Below, in pieces: positions 8,439 through 16,659 of a stretch of 64,000 nt of DNA. The first letter of the stretch is position 1. Each line of letters begins with the position of its first letter. The notes under the pieces were generated by a model. That model made no database searches. It had not been told where the DNA came from and was given only the letters and a program-made list of their open reading frames with translations. The stretch comes from UBA7803 sp040219135 (GTDB lineage Bacteria; Pseudomonadota; Gammaproteobacteria; Pseudomonadales; Azotimanducaceae). Made by a program: the position numbers and the translations under genes. The stretch is taken from NCBI GenBank assembly GCA_040219135.1, contig JAVJTA010000005.1:1-64000 (forward strand), written 5' to 3'.

Positions 8439-11201
8439 TCACAATCTCGTGATGCTCTGGATCTCAAACAGATTTAGGCGAGCTTGGTTTAGTAGTCGAT
8501 CTACAGTCGCAGCAGAAAGACCTACTAGGTTGGCGACAGAGTCAGGATCGATTAAGAGTCGCTGGTAGAGCATGGTCGCGTATCGTCCTTCCGATCGACG
8601 TTCAGCACGGAGACGCGCGATACCCATGCTCCAGTAAATATCGGTGATCTGTTGATCCTTGATTCCAATGGAAACCATAAACGCGTCGTAGTCTTTCTTG
8701 GAGCGTGGAGCATGCGAAAGTAAGTTTTCCAGCGGCTGACTGAGCTCGCGTTCTACAGTGACCCAGTAGCGTATTTTCGCATCCGTAAAATCCTCCACAT
8801 CAGAGTGCGCAGCCGCTAGTCGAACCCGGATCTCCGTGACTGTTTCTGAAGTCGATTTCCCATCGAATTCTTCTTTTATCCTCTCGGCAACGTGCTGGTG
8901 ATACCGTCTGACCACCTTCTCACAGGCATCGAATCCCGCACTATCCATCAGCGATTCGACGTCATCTCGCATTGCGTCTGAGATGATAAGAACCAGATCT
9001 CCCGTCAGAAGATCGTTGCCCCCTTTCTGCGAGAATGGCGGCCGGCGTGTGCTGTCGTATACAAAGAATGGCCGACTGAGGTGGCTAGCCACCGGCGGAT
9101 GACCGTCGAGATTGAGAACGAAATCTGGTGGAGAGGCGTTACCATATTCTGTGGTGGAGTCGATAGAGATACCGTGAGCCGGACGCCAGTTGGCGGCACG
9201 TCTGAGAACCGAGAACGAGGTGTTAATCGAGTCCATATATGAACTGATTTGCTGTTCAACGCTCTCTAGAACCGGCCTGAAGTAATCGTAGGCCTTTACC
9301 TTAGTTAGGTGCTCGACGAAAGTCTGAATTCGCTCTGCGTCACCTACGCTGACGACGAGTTCCACTCGCTTCGGCACATCTCTCGCAGCACAAAGTTCGC
9401 CGATAGTTCGAGCTCTCGCTCCTAGGACTATCAATCGACGAGCCAACGCTGGATGGTTTTCAGAGAACATTTCAGCTGTGCGTATAACTTGGATGAAATC
9501 GGCTTCGCCGGTGTTCAGGTTAAATCCGTTAGCCTGCAATTCGGCGGCAACCAGACGGGCCTGTAGTGCGGACGTTACGGCGACAGTTACCAGCGGCCGC
9601 TTCGAGCTGCGTTTTGCTTTTCGGGAACTCTCGACCTGAGCCTGGACTTCCTCTATGAATCGAAACATTGCCTTGCTGCTCGGTGTCCCAGAGTCATAGC
9701 TACCGATTAAGCGATTCCCACGCTCTATTGCCGCCTGGATGGCTGCCAGTCTTTTGACAGCGGCATCGGTGTCCAATGCGTCGATCAAGCGAGCGCGAGC
9801 GCCGACCCAGGTGTATTCGCGCGTTTTCCAGCTCAACTGTTCTTCGGAGCGAGACTCCTCGTCTAGCGATCGTTGCAACGTAGTCTGGCCACATGGCAAT
9901 CTGGCTGCCCAGAGGAGGTACCCCCCGCAGCTTCGCAGGCGCTCGGATACGTTCTGCGACTCGTCTTGTGTAGCCTTGGCAAGTCCGTAGAACTCCCGTG
10001 CAAGTGCTGCAGATTCAATGTCTGAAATAGAAAGAGTGATGTTTGATCGAACGATCGGCCGCTCGGTGTTTTCGTTCTCAGCGACAACACCGGCATCAAG
10101 GCAGAGCAATGGATGTGTGGCGACCGCTTGGGCTGGCCTCTGGTGGGATTTCTTTCTTGCAGAGGCTGTCAGGCGCCTGTCGAGCATTTCAAGAAAGATA
10201 GGGTCATCAACGACGATTAGCGCCCCAATTGGCGACCAATTGGCATCTTTACTGATCAATCCTACAAACCGCTCAACCTTCTTAAGCCAGCCGTTGCCTA
10301 ACCAGTTACGTTGGTGATAGCGCAGGTCCAGAATGGCTACGTCTGGTGCGCGGCCGGCGTCAGCGCTGAGCGCAGTGGAATTCAGTCGCTCAACGATGTC
10401 CTGTGCAGATAAATCAGGGTGGATTCCAAACAGAGCGTCTGGCGCGCCTTCAGGAACGCCCAGCCCCTCTGTCGGATACCCTCTTCGGGAAACGTTCGAA
10501 AATACTCCTTTGAAGATTCGTTTGGTGAAGTCTCCCCAATATTCTTGACCTGCCGGGAAGCTGGGTATGGTTTCTCCGATGCTTGGGTAACCGTGCGGAT
10601 CTCCCTCTGCGTCGAGATAGTGGTGAAGAGCAAGGTAGAGGAAATCTTTGTATTCGTTCTCCGTAGCAACTCGGCTGCGGTAGGAATCCGGTTGATTGGA
10701 TTTGAGCGTTTGCCACTGAGAGGCAGCATTGTTCAACCACGCCGCATCCACTCGGATGTGATTGAGCTCGTTAAACGTGCCTCTTTTTGTTGGATAGATT
10801 AGCGTCCGAAGGCCGTTCTTGTTGCCCTGTTCATATTCCCCGAACGTGGCGAGCGCATGGATTGCGGCAACGCTTTGGGGTACAGCAGGCCAAACTAGAG
10901 CCAGCTCGATGCTTTTCTCGGAATGCGCCTTTAAGAGTAGGTGCGTGAGCGTTCTATAGGCGGCATGTGGGAGGTCAAACTTTAGGTTTTCGTGACGTTC
11001 GTCGGCAAACCTTGCACTACTAACGTACCCGGAAACTTCCGCTGAGATTTCTCGTGGTTGTGAAGTCTTCTTTTTCTCACTCTTCTTCGCGGCTATCTTC
11101 TTGGATTGCGGTTTCCTGTGTGCGAGCTTATTCGCGCGATTTCTTGAATCCTCTCGCGCCTGTCTCTGTTTCTCCAGTTGCTCGCGTAAATCTTTTTTCA
11201 C
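8439..11201 (-). CDS. Large DISARM-associated protein, unrecognised, possibly DrmE-like
   Basis: A 920-residue protein with no motif I can assign to an enzyme. The first 60 residues are strongly basic (runs of K/R) and look disordered or DNA-binding. A conserved-looking stretch near 100-150 includes GLRTLIYPTKRGTFNELN. A second block near 440-480 has GYLLWAARLPCGQTTLQR. The last 130 residues are helical. I see no convincing Walker A or SNF2 motifs, so it is not DrmD. By size and by its position next to drmA it may be a divergent DrmE, the class 2 accessory protein, but I cannot prove this. GTG start at 11201, one base after the methylase stop; it abuts drmA. Confidence 0.55.
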   Translation of the reverse strand: MKKDLREQLEKQRQAREDSRNRANKLAHRKPQSKKIAAKKSEKKKTSQPREISAEVSGYVSSARFADERHENLKFDLPHAAYRTLTHLLLKAHSEKSIELALVWPAVPQSVAAIHALATFGEYEQGNKNGLRTLIYPTKRGTFNELNHIRVDAAWLNNAASQWQTLKSNQPDSYRSRVATENEYKDFLYLALHHYLDAEGDPHGYPSIGETIPSFPAGQEYWGDFTKRIFKGVFSNVSRRGYPTEGLGVPEGAPDALFGIHPDLSAQDIVERLNSTALSADAGRAPDVAILDLRYHQRNWLGNGWLKKVERFVGLISKDANWSPIGALIVVDDPIFLEMLDRRLTASARKKSHQRPAQAVATHPLLCLDAGVVAENENTERPIVRSNITLSISDIESAALAREFYGLAKATQDESQNVSERLRSCGGYLLWAARLPCGQTTLQRSLDEESRSEEQLSWKTREYTWVGARARLIDALDTDAAVKRLAAIQAAIERGNRLIGSYDSGTPSSKAMFRFIEEVQAQVESSRKAKRSSKRPLVTVAVTSALQARLVAAELQANGFNLNTGEADFIQVIRTAEMFSENHPALARRLIVLGARARTIGELCAARDVPKRVELVVSVGDAERIQTFVEHLTKVKAYDYFRPVLESVEQQISSYMDSINTSFSVLRRAANWRPAHGISIDSTTEYGNASPPDFVLNLDGHPPVASHLSRPFFVYDSTRRPPFSQKGGNDLLTGDLVLIISDAMRDDVESLMDSAGFDACEKVVRRYHQHVAERIKEEFDGKSTSETVTEIRVRLAAAHSDVEDFTDAKIRYWVTVERELSQPLENLLSHAPRSKKDYDAFMVSIGIKDQQITDIYWSMGIARLRAERRSEGRYATMLYQRLLIDPDSVANLVGLSAATVDRLLNQARLNLFEIQSITRL

Positions 11202-11202
11202 A

Positions 11203-12963
11203 TCAAACTGGCCGCATGCCGTAACCTTTTGCGACCGCCTGCTCTACAGTCATTCCTCCGGCTATCGCTGACGAGAAGTCATTCGAATCTGGGAGGGGTA
11301 GTAGCTCCAGCTCGTACTTTGATACAGCTGAGGTCCCGGCTAAGCATCTGTACATCTGATCAATGGCACGGGTATTCAGTATCCTCGAGAGCATAGAAAC
11401 ACCCACTTGTGTATCACTTCCGCTGGGAACAATAAGATACACGTGGTTTTCTGCGACATACCCATCGTGCCGATGTGCGAAATTCCCGGGAATCGGTGCC
11501 GTATACAGACGACGGTCTTGAGAAGAGTTGTTTGTTCTCTTCACCGCGACTGCAGGCCCGTTGATCAGCTCCTCCGAATCGTTTCGAACCCGAATGTATA
11601 GCTCCCCTCCAGCTCTATCTTTGGCTCGATGGAAGTCAAACTTCCCGCAAAGAGATACAGCTTCAGACCAGATTAGAGGAACAGTTCTAGAGCGGCTGTT
11701 TGGCGATTTGGGCACTGAGAATCTCGCCCGTGTGTCTCTGTTCCAGACGACAGATCCTGTTTTTATCTCGTACCCATAATCCGTAAGGGTAGGTAAGCCT
11801 TTATCGAAAACCTGAGCTAACGGTGCCTGTTCGAGAGTTTTCGGTGTTATCCACGGCGCGCCGCTATGCGGCAGCTTAATCTTGCCCAAGAGGGTTCGAT
11901 TGCATGAATCATCCAGTGAGTACATGCGAGTTTTGGCAGGGCGGCCAAGTCTTCTTTGCGATTCTCGACGCTTGAGCGTAAGAATTGCTGTTTCCTGCTG
12001 CACGTGGGAAAAGGTACCAGCACGCTTCTCCATCATGTGAACGCTAACAACGTCGCAGTCCTTGCCGATTTGACTACGCAATCGTTGAAAGTAGCGGCCC
12101 GCGAATAGGCTGCCTGGAATAATCAGGCATACCAGGCCGCCTGGGCGAACAAATCGAACCGATTGAGTGATGAACATCCCATATAGATTCGATCCGCCGT
12201 TTGCTGAGTCGGAGAATCCCTCCCTATACAAGTGTTTCTCTTCAGCGGTTAGTTTTCGGAACGGCGGATTACCGACCACGATGTCGAAAGACTCAAAGGG
12301 TGGAGGTTCAAGGAGCGAATCTCTCACACCAACGTTCAGAAAAGGAACGTCGCCAGTTAGCTTGTTGGCGTTGTGCAACTCAATCAACATGAAGACCCGC
12401 GAGAGTCTTATCAAGTCATCGTCGATGTCGAAGCCGTGAAGATTCTGAGCAACGCAATTGATTCGTCTGAGAGACTCAAGTTCCGACTTTGCGAGGGCCG
12501 AGGACGCTAGCCGAACCAGTGGGGCGAGAAACGCGCCGCCTCCGGAGCACGGGTCTAGTATCCGCGCGTTTGCTACGTCCCCGCGGTAGGCGCGAACGAC
12601 TTCCGCGAGCGTCACAGCAGACACATCTGGCGGAGTAAAGTACATACCAAATCTGGTTCGTCGACCCGCGGGGAGAAGTAGGGCGTAAAGACTGCTTATC
12701 CAGTAAGCGGCCTCAAGACTATCCAGTTCGAGGAGAAGCGCTAGGAGCCTCGAGTATCCAGGGATTCTTCTTGCAGACCGCTTGTTTGGAAGAGAAATCA
12801 ACCGCGCAAGGTGGGCGTAACGTTGCTGGATTACATCAATAAGTATGCATCCGATGGTCTCGATGGGGTCGTCACTGGAATGCTCGGCCGCGTGGCGCGA
12901 GAATATGGTTAACTGTCGCCTGAGGTAGTCGTATCTAATTGCTTTTCTAGTGGAGACGCTCAA
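11203..12963 (-). CDS. N6-adenine DNA methyltransferase of the DISARM operon
   Basis: A 586-residue class I methyltransferase. The SAM-binding motif I is ILDPCSGGGAF near residue 138, followed by GFDIDDDLIRLS. The catalytic motif IV is GNPPF near 232, a gamma-type N6-adenine signature as in Eco57I-like and HsdM-like enzymes. The C-terminal half (about 330-560) likely forms the target-recognition domain. There is no nuclease domain. It presumably marks host DNA so the DrmA/DrmB machinery spares it, matching the role of drmMI in class 1 DISARM. It follows the first gene by 12 bases and precedes the 920-residue gene by one base. Confidence 0.75.
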   Translation of the reverse strand: MSVSTRKAIRYDYLRRQLTIFSRHAAEHSSDDPIETIGCILIDVIQQRYAHLARLISLPNKRSARRIPGYSRLLALLLELDSLEAAYWISSLYALLLPAGRRTRFGMYFTPPDVSAVTLAEVVRAYRGDVANARILDPCSGGGAFLAPLVRLASSALAKSELESLRRINCVAQNLHGFDIDDDLIRLSRVFMLIELHNANKLTGDVPFLNVGVRDSLLEPPPFESFDIVVGNPPFRKLTAEEKHLYREGFSDSANGGSNLYGMFITQSVRFVRPGGLVCLIIPGSLFAGRYFQRLRSQIGKDCDVVSVHMMEKRAGTFSHVQQETAILTLKRRESQRRLGRPAKTRMYSLDDSCNRTLLGKIKLPHSGAPWITPKTLEQAPLAQVFDKGLPTLTDYGYEIKTGSVVWNRDTRARFSVPKSPNSRSRTVPLIWSEAVSLCGKFDFHRAKDRAGGELYIRVRNDSEELINGPAVAVKRTNNSSQDRRLYTAPIPGNFAHRHDGYVAENHVYLIVPSGSDTQVGVSMLSRILNTRAIDQMYRCLAGTSAVSKYELELLPLPDSNDFSSAIAGGMTVEQAVAKGYGMRPV

Positions 12964-12975
12964 GTTTTTCTTTCG

Positions 12976-13716
12976 CTAGATTTCTGTTTGAACTATGAGA
13001 ATGCGTTTCGGTGCCCCTAGGTCTTCTTCGTCACCTGGGAGCTCAATGCGCTCACCGCTTTCTATTCCACTCTCTAGATAGGGTGGAAGTACATCGTGGA
13101 CGTTGTCTTGGTTAGCGAAGACCTGCGGGGTGGTTGGCGAGCGCGCGGATCGCTTTGGACAGTTGACGAGACATCTCCAAGGCAGCGAGCGTGTGTCTGA
13201 GTGGATGTATTTGAAGTTCTTGGTGCCGGAAATCTTCAATGTAGGTCTAACGGTCTGAACGGGTGACACCGTTACGCCGAGTTGATTTGCTTTGAAACTC
13301 TTGCAGCAGTGCCAGGCGTTAGCGGCGTCAGAGGCATTGACGCTGTTGTAAAAGCAGTAGAGTGCCTGAGCGCGGTTTTTGAGGGAGTACCGCTCTAGTA
13401 CATCAAGCTGGTAACGGCCTCTGACTCTATGCGTTAAGCTCTCGTACCTTCCGTTGCGACCTAGTTTCTTTGCCTGCACTGCATATCTACGCCAATTGCC
13501 TCTTTGACCGATCCACCATTCGAAGTCAGTGCCGCTGCTTCGCTCTTTGTATCTAGAGGTTTGAAGAAGTCTGATTCTCGGGTCGTTAGTTCGTAACAAA
13601 TCCAGCGATAGCAGATCTGTGATGGTCTCCTCTCCTAAGCGAATCCCAAGACGTTTTGCGTCGGCTAGCCTCTGCCAGGTTTCTCTTGATAGCCTTTCTA
13701 GTGCGGATTCACTCAT
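12976..13716 (-). CDS. DUF6615-like protein, putative PD-(D/E)XK nuclease
   Basis: First gene of the operon, 246 residues. It resembles the family NCBI names DUF6615, mainly through GTDFEWWIG (64-70), YAVQAKKL (78-85) and LYCFYN (near 118). The spacing E30 ... D64-F-E66 ... Q81-A-K83 fits the core of a PD-(D/E)XK restriction-endonuclease fold, where an acidic pair and a lysine coordinate metal. The nuclease activity is inference from motif spacing only. Its place as leading gene of a DISARM-type operon suggests it is part of the system rather than a passenger. ATG at 13716 follows a perfect palindrome at 13730-13743. Confidence 0.5.
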   Translation of the reverse strand: MSESALERLSRETWQRLADAKRLGIRLGEETITDLLSLDLLRTNDPRIRLLQTSRYKERSSGTDFEWWIGQRGNWRRYAVQAKKLGRNGRYESLTHRVRGRYQLDVLERYSLKNRAQALYCFYNSVNASDAANAWHCCKSFKANQLGVTVSPVQTVRPTLKISGTKNFKYIHSDTRSLPWRCLVNCPKRSARSPTTPQVFANQDNVHDVLPPYLESGIESGERIELPGDEEDLGAPKRILIVQTEI

Positions 13717-13729
13717 CGGATCATTTTGA

Positions 13730-13743
13730 TGCTCTATAGAGCA
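13730..13743. promoter_or_regulatory. 14-bp palindrome in the defence operon promoter region
   Basis: TGCTCTATAGAGCA is a perfect palindrome 13 bases upstream of the first operon gene. A TTGACG (minus strand, 13762-13767) lies upstream as a possible -35 element, but no well-spaced -10 is clear (TATAGA would be 23 bases away). It may be an operator. No regulator gene is adjacent. Confidence 0.35.
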
Positions 13744-13902
13744 CTATTTCTCGACTTTGACCGTCAACACCTAAGAAAAACATTGACCCCCATTTTAGAC
13801 GTGAATCCTTGGATTTCATCTAGTTACCTACCTATCTGGTCCCTCGAAGGTGGGTGCCTGGGACGGTGGAAAACAGCTCAGGAAGTAGGGGTGCTACGCT
13901 GA

Positions 13903-14112
13903 ATCGAAGAGAGATCGCGAACCGCAAATGCTTACGCTCGAAAAATCTCTGCGAATCGAGGACAGCACCTTGGACGCCCTCGGAAGCTCAACGGTACGCA
14001 AATCAGGCATGCAAAGGAGTTGATCGCCTCTAGGTCATCTCGGAACGAGGTTGCCCACATACTCAACGTGCATCCCAGCACCTTGTATTGAAACCTCCAG
14101 TCTGTGGCGTAG
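13903..14112 (+). pseudogene. Serine resolvase/invertase, C-terminal fragment with nonsense mutation
   Basis: Read in one frame from 13903, this encodes the end of a serine recombinase: a helical linker, the hinge HLGRPRKLNGTQI, then a helix-turn-helix (AKELIASRSSRNEVAHILNV) ending HPSTLY. A TGA at 14089-14091 falls where relatives have Arg, consistent with a CGA to TGA change; translation would otherwise continue four more codons to TAG at 14110. The catalytic domain is absent, with a stop at 13900. It is a remnant of the mobile element that bordered the island, at the point where base composition changes from AT-richer to GC-rich. Confidence 0.75.
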
Positions 14113-14354
14113 CTATCTCGTCCGGCATCCTGGGCGGGTCGATTTTCATTTCGGGTCCCATCTTTTCTGAAGAGGTAGAACCGAATTACTGTTGAGCTGG
14201 GACCGCGTCATGGTCCCATCCCCTCAAGCAGAAGAGCCTATTTTGATTGTCAACCAGCTGCTCACGTTTTGGCAGTTCTGTTCTGATGTCAGCTAGTAGC
14301 CTGCCGAGGCGTCGTACCGACGGCATGAACAGAGGCCACGGGGTGTTTACCCTC
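14113..14354. other. Gene-free junction between defence island and TA region
   Basis: No convincing gene. It contains a short inverted repeat (GGGACC...GGTCCC, 14199-14217) and a piece identical to the 3' end of the vapB at 18048-18245 (20 bases, 14302-14321). It appears to be a patchwork of fragments left by recombination. Confidence 0.5.
14302..14321 (+). repeat. 20-bp exact repeat of a vapB 3' end
   Basis: This 20-base stretch is identical to 18217-18236, which encodes the Pro-Arg-Arg-Arg-Thr-Asp tail of a VapB antitoxin. In the same reading frame the sequence here also reads PRRRTD. It is probably a scrap of a deleted antitoxin gene, or the scar of a recombination within the TA cluster. 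Confidence 0.45.
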
Positions 14355-14753
14355 CTACCACGCCTCCACTCGAAGGCCCCGGATCCGCCCGAACTCCCGC
14401 TGATTCCTCGTAACCAGCGTCAGATCCAGCGCCAGCGCGTGCGCCGCGATCAGCAGATCGTTCGGACCGATGAGCGTGCCACGGCGGGTGAGGTCGTGGC
14501 GGATGCGGGCATAGTGAACATCGGCCGGCGTCTCGAACGGCAGCACCTCGAGTGCGGACAATATCAGCTTGATACGATTGCGTAGCGCCGGGGAGCCGGA
14601 TCTCCGGGCGCCGTAGTGCAGTTCCCCGGCCACCACAATGCTGGTACAGACGGTGTCCTCTCCCGCCGCGGTGATCGCCACGGCGACCGGGCCCTGAGGC
14701 GCTCTGACGAGATCCGAAAGGACGTCCGTGTCGAGCAGATTGCGTAGCGGCAC
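14355..14753 (-). CDS. vapC: VapC-type PIN-domain toxin (copy 1)
   Basis: A 132-residue PIN-domain ribonuclease. The acidic residues expected for the metal site are visible: Asp in LLDTDVLSDL near residue 8, Glu in AGELHYG near 43, and Asp in GPNDLLIAAHAL near 98, with VTRNQREF near the end. VapC toxins cleave tRNA or rRNA and are held inactive by VapB. It follows its antitoxin by two bases. The whole unit is duplicated at 19915-20600 with the same length and very similar sequence. Confidence 0.88.
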   Translation of the reverse strand: MPLRNLLDTDVLSDLVRAPQGPVAVAITAAGEDTVCTSIVVAGELHYGARRSGSPALRNRIKLILSALEVLPFETPADVHYARIRHDLTRRGTLIGPNDLLIAAHALALDLTLVTRNQREFGRIRGLRVEAW

Positions 14754-14755
14754 GC

Positions 14756-15007
14756 TCAGCCCGCGGGGTCGTCCAGCCCGGGCAGATCCTCGTCCACATC
14801 CGGGAACGGAACGTCGAGCGGCTCGAGGGAGCCCAGCAGCGTGAGCAGCTTGCCTTTTCGCACCGGCTCGACGATCAGCCGATCGCCCTCACGATGCACG
14901 ATGGCCTCGTCGCCTGCGAGCTCGAACTCGCGCGGAATGCGCAGCGCCTGGTTGCGACCGTTTCGAAACAGGCGCACGCGGCGTTGGTCCGGATTGGCGA
15001 TGTTCAT
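14756..15007 (-). CDS. vapB: VapB-type antitoxin, AbrB/SpoVT fold (copy 1)
   Basis: An 83-residue antitoxin with an N-terminal swapped-hairpin AbrB-like DNA-binding domain (VRLFRNGRNQALRIPREFEL, residues about 10-29) and an acidic C-terminal tail (DVDEDLPGLDD) that should wrap VapC. Start ATG 15007 is preferred over 15022 because 15022 lies inside the conserved operator repeat and the alignable part of the second copy starts at the equivalent codon. It is expected to repress its own promoter. Confidence 0.85.
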   Translation of the reverse strand: MNIANPDQRRVRLFRNGRNQALRIPREFELAGDEAIVHREGDRLIVEPVRKGKLLTLLGSLEPLDVPFPDVDEDLPGLDDPAG

Positions 15008-15016
15008 GTCGTCGCT

Positions 15017-15040
15017 TGGCATAGGTCATAGCATATGCCG
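15017..15040. promoter_or_regulatory. vapBC operator (copy 1), one arm degenerate
   Basis: Imperfect inverted repeat TGGCATAGGT...GCATATGCCG, nine bases upstream of the vapB start. The intact arm GCATATGCC matches the perfect operator of the second vapBC copy at the equivalent position (20577-20600), which supports it as the VapB binding site. The other arm carries substitutions, so autoregulation may be weaker here. Confidence 0.6.
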
Positions 15041-15165
15041 ACTCGCCTCCGGCGGCAATGTCGTCAGTCATTGAATCTGAAGGCACTCGAGCGGGGTGCG
15101 CGACATCGTCTATTGGGCCGTTGCGTCGAAGCCTGCCGAACACGTAATCGATCTGAATCCAGGGC

Positions 15166-15828
15166 TCAACCAAAGCGCAGGCCCACGGTCGTCGGCGACG
15201 CCTCCAGAACGACATCGCCGTGTGCCGTGACGATGGTGGCATGCAACGCCGGCTCGTCGGCCTCGCGCACCACCAGTGGCACGTCGACGTTGCCGAGCAG
15301 TCGGCGCAGGACGGCAGCGTGGGGCGATTCCACGGTGATGGCTTCGAGCGTGCCGGCGGCGCGCAGGCCATCGGCGGGATGGACGCAGTCGCCCCAGTCG
15401 ATGAAGAACGGCATGAGCGCGCCGAATTCGTGGCCGCGGGGAAACAGCAGCTCCCACGCGAGTTCGGTGCCGTCCGGCGTGGTGCGTCGGGTGGCCACCG
15501 GACCGCGGGTGTCGACGCCGGCGGCCGCAAGCTGTCGGGCGATGCCGGGTAAATCATCGCTGCGCAGCGCCCAGGTGATCAGCGCCGGCTGGGCGAGATC
15601 GGCCAGCGCTGCCGCAAAGTCGCCGCCCTGGGGCTGGTCCGGATCCGGCGCGATGATCTCGAGGTAGCGCCCGTCGGCCAGGCCGAGCAGCGCGTTGCGG
15701 GTGCCCCGGCCCGGGTGCGCGCCGCCCGGAACCGGTTCTGCGTCAAACAGCCGGCCGATCTCCGCCACGCCCTCGGCGAGGTCGGCGGCGCCCCACATCA
15801 GGTGGTCGACGGTTGTTCTGGTGGCCAT
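15166..15828 (-). CDS. VOC-superfamily protein (glyoxalase-like)
   Basis: A 220-residue protein resembling the glyoxalase-like (Glyoxalase_3) branch of the vicinal oxygen chelate fold. It opens VDHLMWGAADLAEG and shows two related beta-alpha-beta-beta-beta halves (about 5-105 and 125-215). Substrate unknown. It is the only clearly metabolic gene within this part of the TA cluster and is transcribed on the same strand as the flanking vapBC and mazF units, but with 58-158 base gaps, so operon membership is doubtful. Confidence 0.7.
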   Translation of the reverse strand: MATRTTVDHLMWGAADLAEGVAEIGRLFDAEPVPGGAHPGRGTRNALLGLADGRYLEIIAPDPDQPQGGDFAAALADLAQPALITWALRSDDLPGIARQLAAAGVDTRGPVATRRTTPDGTELAWELLFPRGHEFGALMPFFIDWGDCVHPADGLRAAGTLEAITVESPHAAVLRRLLGNVDVPLVVREADEPALHATIVTAHGDVVLEASPTTVGLRFG

Positions 15829-15888
15829 GGGGCAAAGACTACATCAAACGCCCCTGGCTACCCTGGATTGGTGTCGAAAGCCCGTCGA

Positions 15889-16239
15889 TCAGCCGAGATC
15901 AAGAAACTCCAGCAACGCGCGCCGCACGTCGTCCTGGAGCGCATCCGGCAACTCGCCCAGGTCGCGACGGAACGACGCATTGTCCCACGCGAGCATCTGG
16001 TCGATCAGCACCTCACTGTCGCGCGTCAGGCCGCAAACGCCGGCCGGCACGCGTACCCGTAGCGGGAAAGCGTCCTCTGCCAGGGTCCGAGTGGTCAGCG
16101 GCAGCACCACGGTGCTCGGCAACCCGGCCTCGGCGAACTCATTCGGCTGAATCGCGAGGCAGGGCCGCTGCTTGCCGGGTTTGGTGCCTGCGCGAGGATC
16201 CAGCGCCACCACATAGACATGCCATCGCCTGGGAAGCAC
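15889..16239 (-). CDS. mazF: MazF/PemK-type endoribonuclease toxin
   Basis: A 116-residue MazF-family toxin with the SH3-like barrel signatures VALDPRAGTKPGKQRPCLAIQ (about 10-30, key residues G-x-KxR-P) and VVLPLTT (near 43-49). The catalytic Arg and Thr positions of the family are present. MazF enzymes cut mRNA at short motifs when the antitoxin is depleted. It lies 7 bases downstream of a small helical gene that should be its antitoxin. Confidence 0.85.
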   Translation of the reverse strand: MLPRRWHVYVVALDPRAGTKPGKQRPCLAIQPNEFAEAGLPSTVVLPLTTRTLAEDAFPLRVRVPAGVCGLTRDSEVLIDQMLAWDNASFRRDLGELPDALQDDVRRALLEFLDLG

Positions 16240-16246
16240 CGGTGCG

Positions 16247-16486
16247 TCAGTCCAGCTTCTTCAGCCGGCTGCCGGGTCGGAAGTCATCCAACGCCGCACG
16301 GCTCTCCGGTGCAGCGAGCCTGGCCGCCTTCTTCCAGCGATCTACGCGCTCGGCCCTTTCGGCATCCCGCTCGAGGAGGTCCAGGGCGGCGCGCACCACC
16401 TCGATCTTCGTGCGTGCATGCAACCGTTGCTTCAGCGCTTCGATTCGCTCGTTGTCGGCCTCCTGGAGCATCAGCGGCTTTCCCAT
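16247..16486 (-). CDS. Antitoxin partner of MazF
   Basis: A 79-residue, highly charged helical protein. The central segment LHARTKIEVVRAALDLLERDAERAE looks like the ribbon-helix-helix or Arc-type dimerisation region; the tail is basic. No AbrB-type MazE fold is evident, so this is a non-canonical antitoxin for a MazF toxin, assigned by its position 7 bases upstream of mazF on the same strand. Confidence 0.65.
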   Translation of the reverse strand: MGKPLMLQEADNERIEALKQRLHARTKIEVVRAALDLLERDAERAERVDRWKKAARLAAPESRAALDDFRPGSRLKKLD

Positions 16487-16634
16487 CGCTTACCCGCATA
16501 TATAGCTTTAGATAATTCGCGAAATATACCCTTGAGGCGATGGGCAGGTCGACCGACTGGGTGGAGCGCATACCGTCCGGCGGCCGATAGCGCCTGGCCA
16601 GACGGCCGACGACCACGCAACACGGGGTTCGTGT

Positions 16635-16649
16635 ACACTGTTTTAGTGT
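16635..16649. promoter_or_regulatory. Inverted repeat upstream of antitoxin gene (possible operator)
   Basis: ACACT-GTTTT-AGTGT forms a 5-base inverted repeat ending 10 bases before the antitoxin start at 16660. Position and symmetry suit a self-repressing antitoxin. No other copy was seen in the window. Confidence 0.4.
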
Positions 16650-16659
16650 TCAAGATGCT

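Noticed and set aside
8439..11201. Assignment of the 920-residue protein as DrmD (SNF2 helicase)
   Set aside because: No Walker A, DEAH or late SF2 motifs could be found.
14247..14585. Plus-strand frame of 112 codons at the TA junction
   Set aside because: Mostly antisense to vapC; only the PRRRTD piece is of interest, reported as a repeat.
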